Positions 1 to 5,936 of a stretch of 11,203 nucleotides of DNA are shown in pieces. The first letter of the stretch is position 1. Each line of letters opens with the position of its first letter. The stretch comes from an uncultured bacterium (GTDB taxonomy: Bacteria > Pseudomonadota > Alphaproteobacteria > SP197): assembly GCA_938014945.1 (NCBI GenBank), contig CALLQH010000227.1, positions 1 through 11,203 of the forward strand, given 5' to 3'. The position numbers and the translations under genes were made by a program. The notes beneath the pieces are model-generated. The model made no database searches. It saw nothing but the letters and a program-made list of their open reading frames with translations, and was not told where the DNA came from.

Positions 1-905
1 CCGCCCAGCAGCAGATCGTGGCCATCGCCGCCCAGCAGGAGGTCGTCGCCGTCACCGCCATTGATGCCGTCGTCACCGTCATCGCCCGAAAGGGTATCGT
101 TGCCGGCCTCGCCCAGCAGAAGGTCGGCGCCCTCGCCGCCCGATCCCGTATCATCACCGTCGCCGCCGTTGATGGCGTCGTCGCCCAGGCCGCCGATCAG
201 CGTGTCGTCGCCCTGCTGGCCAAACAGCACGTCGTTGCCTGCGCCACCGTCCAGATAATCATTGAAGGTGACCGCGGCATTTCCGCCGCCATCGACAGCA
301 CCCGAGTCGCCTGACGCACCGCTTCCGGAAGACCCGTCACCGGACCCTTCACCCTTGGCTCCAGAGCCCTTGTCGTCCTTGGGCCCCTTGCCCCCGGAGC
401 CCTTGTCCTCCGAGCCGTTGTCCTTGGAGCCGTTGTCCCTGGAACCCTTGTCCTCAGAGCCCTTATCAGCGGAGCCCTTGGCTCCAGAGCCCTTGTCGTC
501 CTTGGAGCCCTTGTCGTCCTTGGAGCCCTTGTCACCGGAACCTTTGGCCCCGGAGCCCGAAGCACCGGAAGCCGCGTCGCTGGACGTTGCTTCATCCGAA
601 TACTCGTCCGTGACCTCGGTATCTTCGTCCACGCCGTCGTCGATCCAGACATCGCCGAAGAGCATGTCGTCGCCATCACCGCCCAGGAGGCTGTCGTCGC
701 CGACACCCCCATTCAGGCGATCGGCGCCATCACCGCCCGCAAGCGTGTCGTTTCCCTCGCCGCCGTCCAGCGTGTCGTCGCCCGCGCTGCCGGCGAGCAT
801 ATCCACCGCGCCCAGGCCGATGATGGTGTCATCGCCCTGCAGGCCATCGATGGTATCGCTTCCGGCGGATCCGATGATCCGGTCGTTGTCTGAAGTAGCG
901 CTCAT
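1..905 (-). CDS. RTX (hemolysin-type) calcium-binding repeat protein, 3' end outside window
   Basis: The visible 301 codons read from ATG at 905 leftwards with no stop, so the C-terminus is outside the window. Glycine/aspartate nonapeptides of the GGxGxDxLx kind fill about residues 12-85 and again 215-301. In this family such repeats form a calcium-loaded beta-roll, and the proteins usually leave the cell by type I secretion through a C-terminal signal that would lie off the left edge. No N-terminal signal peptide is seen, which fits. Between the two RTX blocks, residues 119-200 are a low-complexity segment of Lys-Gly-Ser and Asp units. The start is supported by GGGGA at 911-915, five bases upstream. 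Secretion, ligand and function (adhesin, enzyme or surface protein) cannot be judged from this part. No secretion ATPase or membrane-fusion gene is in the window. The RTX assignment is firm; the role is unknown. Confidence 0.9.
   Translation of the reverse strand, partial: MSATSDNDRIIGSAGSDTIDGLQGDDTIIGLGAVDMLAGSAGDDTLDGGEGNDTLAGGDGADRLNGGVGDDSLLGGDGDDMLFGDVWIDDGVDEDTEVTDEYSDEATSSDAASGASGSGAKGSGDKGSKDDKGSKDDKGSGAKGSADKGSEDKGSRDNGSKDNGSEDKGSGGKGPKDDKGSGAKGEGSGDGSSGSGASGDSGAVDGGGNAAVTFNDYLDGGAGNDVLFGQQGDDTLIGGLGDDAINGGDGDDTGSGGEGADLLLGEAGNDTLSGDDGDDGINGGDGDDLLLGGDGHDLLLG
351..545 (-). repeat. Tandem 15/18-bp repeats encoding a Lys-Gly-Ser/Asp linker
   Basis: About thirteen degenerate units of five or six codons, of the form KGSxD or KGSxDD (for example KGSKDD, KGSED, NGSKD, KGSGA), occupy residues 121-185 of the RTX protein. 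At DNA level they are imperfect tandem repeats of 15 or 18 bp. The unit length keeps the reading frame, so copy number could vary without frameshift. They alternate basic Lys with Asp inside an otherwise strongly acidic protein, suggesting a flexible, mixed-charge linker between two calcium-binding beta-roll blocks. The linker role is inference. Confidence 0.85.
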
Positions 906-1244
906 GACGATCCCCAAAACCTGTCCAGGATGTGCAATGTCCAACCAGCAAGCGGCGGGCCAATCTCTTGTGACCGGCATCACCTGCCGAAAAGAAACGC
1001 CGGCATGCTGCCCGTCCTTGCTGGAGATATGAGGCAACAGGCGGCATTGCGCCTCTCCGGCTGACATGCACGCTGCTCATCTTCGCATTCGATCCATCGA
1101 CCGGGGCGCCGGACAGCTTCTGAGCTCACCCGGGTAAGTCACGCATTACACAGAGTCGCGAGCCAAGGCTCGTGGGTATCGTGCCGGCCTGCCGCCGAGG
1201 GACGCCCCGCATCATTCTGGGACAGCCTCTGCAGACCCTCGCGC
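906..1244 (-). promoter_or_regulatory. Non-coding leader/promoter region of the RTX gene
   Basis: This stretch lies between the terminator of the acidic gene and the RTX start, so a promoter for the RTX gene should be here. I see no convincing -35/-10 pair. The ribosome binding site GGGGA is at 911-915. A near-perfect palindrome, CGAGCC-AA-GGCTCG, lies at 1159-1172 and could be a protein-binding site or a small hairpin. Open frames crossing the region on either strand lack family features and are treated as chance. Confidence 0.4.
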
Positions 1245-1276
1245 AAACAAAAAGGGGCGGCCCGATGGCCACCCCT
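1245..1276 (-). terminator. Rho-independent terminator of the acidic-protein gene
   Basis: Read on the minus strand, AGGGGTGGCC (1276-1267), loop ATCG, then GGCCGCCCCT (1262-1253) form a 10-bp stem with one G-U wobble and otherwise Watson-Crick pairs. It is followed directly by a T-rich tract, TTTTTGTTT (1253-1245). On the plus strand the same position gives a C-A mismatch and no T-run, so the terminator points leftward. It ends 80 bases after the stop codon of the acidic protein and separates that gene from the RTX gene. Confidence 0.88.
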
Positions 1277-1356
1277 GGGTGCTGTTTCGAAAAACCCGGA
1301 AGATCAGCCTGCGACCAGGGCACCTGCGCGTGCCCCTGGCCCGGCCACCAGCGGGC

Positions 1357-1668
1357 TCAGGCCGCGATATCGAGATCCCAGATATCGCCCTCGATCACAT
1401 CGGTGTCGTCGCTTTCGAAGCCTTCTTCGGCAACATCGAACATCAGGTCGCTGTCGGCGCTGGCCGAGAGGACATCGATATCGTCGTTGGCGGGGCTCAT
1501 GTCCTCGACCTCGAAGGAGCAGTCGATCGCGCCATCACCCATGAGAACGTCGCTGTCGGCGTCGGCGAAGGTGCCTTCCGCGCCGAACATGGCCTCGTCG
1601 TCGCCGATCAGGTCCAGATCGTCGGAGGTGACGGCGCCGATGAAGAGGTCGTTGGTGGTGATGGTCAT
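1357..1668 (-). CDS. Small highly acidic protein without basic residues, unknown function
   Basis: This encodes 103 residues with 24 Asp and 8 Glu and no Lys, Arg or His at all, so the net charge is near -32. It has one Cys (residue 50) and one Trp (residue 97). A loose motif, D-x-D-[LV]-[LIM] often followed by G-D, recurs near residues 17-23, 38-45, 63-67, 72-76 and 88-95. No signal peptide or membrane segment is evident. I recognise no family. The motif is a little like degenerate RTX repeats, and the gene lies upstream of an RTX gene on the same strand, so a calcium-binding or secreted partner role is possible but is inference. Coding is supported by GGGGA at 1676-1680, seven bases before the ATG, and by the terminator just downstream on the same strand. 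It appears monocistronic. Confidence 0.75.
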   Translation of the reverse strand: MTITTNDLFIGAVTSDDLDLIGDDEAMFGAEGTFADADSDVLMGDGAIDCSFEVEDMSPANDDIDVLSASADSDLMFDVAEEGFESDDTDVIEGDIWDLDIAA

Positions 1669-1689
1669 CTCGATGTCCCCAAGTTCGCA

Positions 1690-1730
1690 GCTCTTGATGG
1701 TGGCCCGGATCGGCTGGGCCGCTCTTGATG
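1690..1730 (-). repeat. Direct repeat in the leader of the acidic-protein gene
   Basis: GCTCTTGATG occurs at 1690-1699 and again at 1721-1730, with the next bases (g/a)TGG also matching. Centre-to-centre spacing is 31 bp, close to three helical turns, as often seen for paired operator sites. Both copies lie just upstream of the ribosome binding site of the acidic gene. Chance duplication cannot be excluded. Confidence 0.4.
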
Positions 1731-1960
1731 ATGGGAAGATGGCCCCGGATCCGGATCTCCACCACTCACCCCAACAATCGCGTCACTCAGGCCGATATGA
1801 CGGGTTCAAATGTGACAATCAGACTTCTCATTTCGTCGCGACCATATCTTCATGGTTGAAATGATAAGAAATTAACTATCGGTATGGTTATCCTGACAGG
1901 GCGCCAACCATGGGATGACGTTCGCTCGCCACCGTGACAGGATGGTCCCGGGCGATAATC

Positions 1961-1967
1961 AGGGGGA
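1961..1967 (+). promoter_or_regulatory. Ribosome binding site fixing the aminotransferase start
   Basis: AGGGGGA ends seven bases before ATG at 1975. An in-frame upstream ATG at 1915 has no comparable site and would add 20 residues unlike the family, so 1975 is chosen. Confidence 0.8.
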
Positions 1968-1974
1968 CATCCAA

Positions 1975-3348
1975 ATGCATGAAACGACGGAGTTTTTTCC
2001 CAGGCCAGACAGCCGCGGCGCCGCAGCCCGTGCGGCTCTGCGCGCACGGACGCCGCAATCCCAGGCGCTGGGACGGCAGGCAACGCAGTATCTTGCCCGC
2101 GAAGTCGTGCCCACGGTCGACATGCCCTTCCCCATCTACGTCGATTCCGCTTCCGGCGGCCATGTGAGGGACGTCGACGGCAATCAATTCGTCGATCTGG
2201 CCATGGGTTTCGGCCCCCATGTGCTGGGACACCGCCCCGCGCCGGTCGAGGAGGCGATCCATCGCCAGGCCGCCAAGGGCTGGCATTTCGGCATCCACAA
2301 CGCCCTGCAATCCGAGCTGGCAGGCCTGATCTGCGAGGCCTCGCCCTGTGCCGAGAAGGTACTGTTCTGCAGCACGGGCACCGAGGCGACCATGTACGCC
2401 ATGCGCGCGGCACGCGCCTTCACCGGGCGTTCCCGCGTCGCCCTGTTCGAGGGCGGCTACCACGGCAGCCACGACTATGCGCTGGCCAAGGCCGACCGCT
2501 CCAGCCCGCGCGAGGCCCCGGCCACCCGTTTTCTGGGCAAGGGCATCCCGGCCGAGGCCCTGGACCCGACCATGATGCTGCTGCCCTACCGGGACGAGGC
2601 CGCCTATGACCTGATCCGCCGCCACAAGGACGAACTCGCCCTGGTGATGATCGAGCCGGTCCAGAGCTCCAATCCGCGCCTGGACGTCGGTCCCTTCCTC
2701 GCGGGCCTTGCCGAGGTCTGCCGGGAATGCGGCGTGCTGCTCTGCTTCGACGAGGTGATCACCGGTTTCCGCCTGGGCTGGAACGGCGGCCAGGGCCAAT
2801 TCGCCGTCACGCCGGACCTTGCCACCTATGGCAAGGCGATCGGCGGCGGCATGCCCATCGGTGCGCTCGCCGGACGGGCCGACATCATGGCCCAGTTCGG
2901 CGGCCCGGGTCTTGGCAACGCACCGGTCTTTGCCGGCGGCACCTTTTCAGGGAATCCCTTTGCCATGGCGGCAGGAATCGCGGCTCTGAACCACATGAAG
3001 GCCCATGCGGAAGAGATCTACCCCCGGCTCACCCGTCACGGCGACCGCTTTGCCGAGACCTTCAACGGCTTCTGCCGGGAGAACCAGATCGCGGCCCAGG
3101 CGATGCACGCCGCCTCCATCTTCCACCTGCATTTCCAGCGCGAACCCATCGAGGGCGGACGCGACATCACCGGCGCCAACAGCGCCGCCGAACGGGAGTT
3201 CTACCTGCACCTTCTGGCCCGAAACGTGCTGATTCCGGGCATCCACCTTGCCTTTTTCGCCTCCGCGCACACCGACGAGGATGTCGATCAGGTGATCGCG
3301 GCCTCCCGGGAAGCCCTGATGGAGGTACGCGCCGACGGTTTGCTGTGA
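1975..3348 (+). CDS. PLP-dependent class III aminotransferase, glutamate-1-semialdehyde aminomutase-like
   Basis: The 457-residue product has the fold-type I PLP enzyme signature. STGTEAT (133-139) and GGYHGSHD (160-167) fit the cofactor phosphate and ring-stacking loops. Asp259 in FDEVITGFR should contact the PLP pyridine nitrogen. Lys287 in YGKAIGGGMPIGA is the expected Schiff-base lysine. SGNPFAMAAG further on is typical of HemL-like members. The N-terminal motif FPIYV-DVDGNQFVDL is usual for HemL-like aminotransferases outside tetrapyrrole synthesis, so I do not call it hemL. It probably transfers or shifts an amino group on a small-molecule substrate in the cytoplasm; the substrate is unknown. 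Its stop overlaps the next start (TGATG at 3346-3350), so it is translationally coupled to an unrecognised gene, which suggests a shared pathway. The enzyme class is sure; the reaction is not. Confidence 0.92.
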   Translation: MHETTEFFPRPDSRGAAARAALRARTPQSQALGRQATQYLAREVVPTVDMPFPIYVDSASGGHVRDVDGNQFVDLAMGFGPHVLGHRPAPVEEAIHRQAAKGWHFGIHNALQSELAGLICEASPCAEKVLFCSTGTEATMYAMRAARAFTGRSRVALFEGGYHGSHDYALAKADRSSPREAPATRFLGKGIPAEALDPTMMLLPYRDEAAYDLIRRHKDELALVMIEPVQSSNPRLDVGPFLAGLAEVCRECGVLLCFDEVITGFRLGWNGGQGQFAVTPDLATYGKAIGGGMPIGALAGRADIMAQFGGPGLGNAPVFAGGTFSGNPFAMAAGIAALNHMKAHAEEIYPRLTRHGDRFAETFNGFCRENQIAAQAMHAASIFHLHFQREPIEGGRDITGANSAAEREFYLHLLARNVLIPGIHLAFFASAHTDEDVDQVIAASREALMEVRADGLL

Positions 3349-4280
3349 TGGAGGCCGACAGCCCCCTCGAACTGATCGACCACATCCCGGACCTGCTGGG
3401 CGAGGCCCATGGCTTCGGCTGCCTGCTGTTTGGCACCGACGGCCTTCCCGCCATCGTCGACGGCTCCGCCTGGCTCTACACCACGGTGCAGATCGACGGC
3501 CTGTGGGAAAGCTGGGTGCGGCCCTTCGACCTCGACAGCCTGCGGGCAGGACCGGCGCAGCGCGTCCTGGCGCCCGTGGCGGGCCGCGACAGCGCTGTCC
3601 TGCATCATGTCCTTGCGGTCAGCGCAGACCTTTATGTCGGCATCTTCTGCGACGGACCGGGGATCGGCGCCGCCACGGCCGGCGCGCCTGACGGTCGCTT
3701 CGTGCCCGATCCCGGCTTTGCGGCGGCGGTGGAGCCGGGCTGGGAAACCCTGGGTGGTGGCATCGCGGGCTGGACGGTCGAATGCAACGGCGCCCATGTC
3801 ACCATCGAGGAGAACGCGACCACCCTGGAATTCTGGCAGGGCTACGACAGCTACCGCGCCGCCGACTTCTCTGGCGATCTAGGCTGGCTGCGCATCCAGG
3901 TCGACAAACAGAGCGGCCACGTGCGCGCTCTGGAGCGCCATCCCGGCAATCCCCTGCCGTTCCGGCGGGAGGGATATTCCTGCGCACGCTGCGGCGGCAA
4001 TCTGGCGGCCGACGTCGCCATCGGGGGCAAGCGGGCGTTCTTCTACTACACGCGCCCGAGCATGACACAGGCCCTGCTCGGTCTTTCGCTGAGCAGCGAT
4101 CCGCTGTTCCAGGATGACGTGGAGCACCATGTCATCGGCACGACCCTGGGCGAGGAGACGGTGATGGAGAAGTTCCAGGCCGTGCGGCGGGGCGAGGACA
4201 TCCTGCTCTTTCACGAAAGCCGCTGGCGCGACGGCTCCTGGCGCACCGGCCTGCGCCGCTACCGGCAGCGGGCCGCCTGA
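3348..4280 (+). CDS. Unrecognised 310-aa protein, possible glycosidase-like beta-propeller
   Basis: I do not recognise this protein with certainty. It is soluble, with no signal peptide or membrane helix. Several segments look like blades of five-bladed propeller glycoside hydrolases (GH43/GH117-like): a hydrophobic strand followed by a turn, as in AWLYTTVQ (41-48), DLYVGIFCDG (94-103), RAFFYYTRP (229-237) and ILLFHESRWRDGSWRTG (285-301). The last strongly recalls the 'llyyesr-dGswrtgl' endings of such proteins. A CARC pair (212-215) could bind metal, but no partner cysteines are obvious. The start at 3348 overlaps the aminotransferase stop, giving coupled translation, and extending upstream would run through the aminotransferase in another frame. 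The fold is inference from pattern alone. A substrate-binding or hydrolytic partner of the aminotransferase pathway would fit. The gene ends one base from the convergent permease stop. Confidence 0.8.
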   Translation: MEADSPLELIDHIPDLLGEAHGFGCLLFGTDGLPAIVDGSAWLYTTVQIDGLWESWVRPFDLDSLRAGPAQRVLAPVAGRDSAVLHHVLAVSADLYVGIFCDGPGIGAATAGAPDGRFVPDPGFAAAVEPGWETLGGGIAGWTVECNGAHVTIEENATTLEFWQGYDSYRAADFSGDLGWLRIQVDKQSGHVRALERHPGNPLPFRREGYSCARCGGNLAADVAIGGKRAFFYYTRPSMTQALLGLSLSSDPLFQDDVEHHVIGTTLGEETVMEKFQAVRRGEDILLFHESRWRDGSWRTGLRRYRQRAA

Positions 4281-4281
4281 T

Positions 4282-5268
4282 CTACATACGCCCGCGCAGG
4301 GGCCGTCCGGCGACCACCCTGCGGCCGCGCACCGCCTCGCGGCGCAGCACATAGATACCGGCGCCGACGATGATCGCGATGCCGGCGAGCGAAAGGGGGC
4401 CGGGCACCTCCTGCCAGAAGACAAAGCCCCAGACGATGCCCCAGATCATGCCGGTGTATTCGAAGGGCGCCACGGCGCTGGTCGCCCCCAGCCGGTAGGC
4501 CTGGGTCAGGCCGAAGAAGCCAGCCGCCGCGATCAGGCCGCAGGCGGCCATGAGGCCGAGGTCGAAGCTGGTCGGCATGATCCAGTCGCGCAGCAGGAAC
4601 TGGATGCCCGGATGCGTGTCGGCGGGAAGATCGAAGCCCTGCATCAGCAGGCCGGCCAGTCCCGGCAGCACCAGATAGATGGCGGTCTGGCTGGCGACCA
4701 TGCTGACGCCGGAATCGGTCGCGCCCAGGCGGCGCGTGATGATCATGGCGCAGGCGTAGAGCCCGGCCGAGACCACGGCGACCAGGGCGCCTGGCTCGAA
4801 GACCATGCCCTCGCCCGGGCGCAGGATCAGCACGACACCGCCGAAACCGGCCAGAACGGCGGCCCAGCGGCGCCAGCCCACGGGCTCGTGCAGGATCAGC
4901 GCGGAAAGCGCGGTGAGGATGAGCGGCGCCGAAAAGAAGATCGCCACCACCGTGGCGAGCGGCGCCGAAGCCACGGCGATGAAATAGGTCGTGTAGCAGA
5001 GCAGCATCAGCAGGCCGCGCACGGCGTGCAGGCCGGGCCGCGTCACCTTCAGCGTGGCAAGGCCGCCGTCGATCACGACCAGGGCAAGCACCGGAAAGAT
5101 CGAGAAGACGCTGCGGATGAAGACGAACTCCAGCACCGGATAGGTGCCCGAGACCGTGCGCACGATGACGTCCTGGATCGAGAAGATGAAGATGCCGCCC
5201 AGCAGCAGCAGGATGCCGCGGCCCGTTCTGTCGGGCGCCGACGCCACTGCCGTTTCTACGACCGCCAT
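4282..5268 (-). CDS. EamA/RhaT-family (DMT superfamily) permease
   Basis: The 328-residue product is a polytopic membrane protein with about ten hydrophobic helices in two repeated halves, the DMT/EamA layout. The first half includes ILLLLGGIFIFSIQDVIVR and PLATVVAIFFSAPLILTAL, followed by LHEPVGWRRW, a characteristic end-of-repeat motif. The second half repeats this with SAVAPFEYTGMIWGIVWG and FWQEVPG. Family members mostly export or import small metabolites such as amino acids or nucleosides; the substrate cannot be read here. I chose ATG at 5268 because GGGAGAA (5275-5281) lies six bases upstream. A longer version from ATG at 5313 would add 15 residues. It is convergent with the unrecognised 310-aa gene, with a one-base gap and no room for a terminator. 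It is divergent from gpt. Confidence 0.92.
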   Translation of the reverse strand: MAVVETAVASAPDRTGRGILLLLGGIFIFSIQDVIVRTVSGTYPVLEFVFIRSVFSIFPVLALVVIDGGLATLKVTRPGLHAVRGLLMLLCYTTYFIAVASAPLATVVAIFFSAPLILTALSALILHEPVGWRRWAAVLAGFGGVVLILRPGEGMVFEPGALVAVVSAGLYACAMIITRRLGATDSGVSMVASQTAIYLVLPGLAGLLMQGFDLPADTHPGIQFLLRDWIMPTSFDLGLMAACGLIAAAGFFGLTQAYRLGATSAVAPFEYTGMIWGIVWGFVFWQEVPGPLSLAGIAIIVGAGIYVLRREAVRGRRVVAGRPLRGRM

Positions 5269-5453
5269 GCCGCGTTCTCCCGGCGCCCGCGCCTGCAGGG
5301 CCTGGCACGACATTCATCCACCGACCCTGACGGCGCAAGCGGATTTGGATAGATTCCGGTGGCATTCCACAGCGCGCGCGGCATCCTTGCCGCCGCCCGG
5401 GTGTCCGCCGACGGCGCACCCGTCCTGCCCAGACCCAACGCCGGGAGCGTGTC
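5269..5453. promoter_or_regulatory. Divergent intergenic region between EamA permease and gpt
   Basis: This 185-bp gap must contain the start signals for both neighbours. The ribosome binding sites are clear (GGGAGAA for the permease, GGGAG at 5443-5447 for gpt). I see no convincing sigma-70-type promoter, purine riboswitch or PurR-like palindrome. A partial direct repeat, ATTCCGGTGGCATTCCA, is centred near 5363. Confidence 0.35.
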
Positions 5454-5936
5454 GTGGCCGAACCTGCCGAAAAGAACTTCCTGGTCTCCTGGGACCAGCT
5501 TCACCGCGACACCCGCGCGCTGGCCTGGCGTCTGGCCGATCACGGGCCCTGGTCGCGCGTCGTGGCGATTGCCCGCGGCGGCCTGGTGCCCGCCGCCATC
5601 GTCGCCCGCGAGCTCGACATCCGCCTGATCGATACGGTCTGCATCGCCTCCTACGACCATCAGACCCAGGGCAAGGTGAAGGTGCTGAAGGAGGTTCTGG
5701 GCGATGGCGCCGACACCCTGATCGTCGACGACCTCGTCGATACCGGACGCACCGCACGCGCCGTGCGCGACATGCTGCCGCGCGCCGCCTTCGCCACGGT
5801 CTATGCCAAGCCCGAGGGCCGTGAACTGGTCGACCACTTTCTCACCGAGGTCAGCCAGGACACCTGGATCCATTTTCCCTGGGATACCGAGCTGCACTAC
5901 GCCCAACCCCTCAAGGAAAGACTGTCACGGCCATGA
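5454..5936 (+). CDS. gpt: Xanthine-guanine phosphoribosyltransferase
   Basis: This type I phosphoribosyltransferase, 160 residues, transfers the phosphoribosyl group of PRPP to xanthine or guanine, giving XMP or GMP. Its sequence aligns by eye along its whole length with E. coli Gpt: VSWDQLHRDTRALAWRL, ARGGLVPAAIVARELDIR (40-57), DTVCIASYDH (60-69), the PRPP-binding loop VDDLVDTGRTA (91-101), YAKPEGRELVD, and QDTWIHFPWD near the C-terminus. The start is GTG at 5454, preceded by GGGAG with six-base spacing. Its TGA overlaps the ATG of the phosphorylase gene (ATGA at 5933-5936), so the two are translationally coupled. The pairing with a base-releasing phosphorylase supports a salvage role. Confidence 0.95.
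   Translation: MAEPAEKNFLVSWDQLHRDTRALAWRLADHGPWSRVVAIARGGLVPAAIVARELDIRLIDTVCIASYDHQTQGKVKVLKEVLGDGADTLIVDDLVDTGRTARAVRDMLPRAAFATVYAKPEGRELVDHFLTEVSQDTWIHFPWDTELHYAQPLKERLSRP

Larger units (their letters stand above)
1669..1974. promoter_or_regulatory. Divergent intergenic region between acidic gene and aminotransferase
   Basis: These 306 bases separate two start codons on opposite strands and should hold both promoters. Part of it (about 1805-1895) is clearly AT-richer than the surroundings. It contains an interrupted inverted repeat: CATTTC (1829-1834) with GAAATG (1858-1863), enclosing ACCAT (1841-1845) with ATGGT (1852-1856). A TTGAAA at 1856-1861 (plus) and a TTGTCA (minus, in 1811-1820) are possible -35 elements; each has TATCGG 15 bases on, a poor and short-spaced -10. 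Promoter calls are therefore weak, though the region is almost certainly regulatory. Confidence 0.5.

Noticed and set aside
1..302. Near-identical short GC-rich repeats at the left edge as a possible CRISPR array
   Set aside because: They are coding nonapeptide repeats of 27 bp without unique spacers, fully explained by the RTX frame.
262..1032. Long plus-strand open frame of 256 codons rich in Pro, Leu and Ser
   Set aside because: It is antisense to the RTX repeats. The Pro-Leu-Ser repeats are the mirror of the Gly-Ser-Lys-Asp codons. It has no family match or ribosome binding site.
1172..1864. Plus-strand open frames of 230 and 149 codons over the acidic gene
   Set aside because: The terminator and ribosome binding site both support the minus strand. 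The Val/Ile/Asp-rich translation is what antisense reading of Asp codons produces.
2727..3347. Upstream extension of the 310-aa protein into the aminotransferase gene
   Set aside because: The Arg/His/Gly-rich extension is an alternate-frame reading of the aminotransferase. The ATG at 3348 overlaps its stop in a typical coupled start.
1975..3348. Naming the aminotransferase hemL
   Set aside because: Similarity to glutamate-1-semialdehyde aminomutase is shared by many non-tetrapyrrole enzymes, and the neighbours give no link to tetrapyrrole synthesis.
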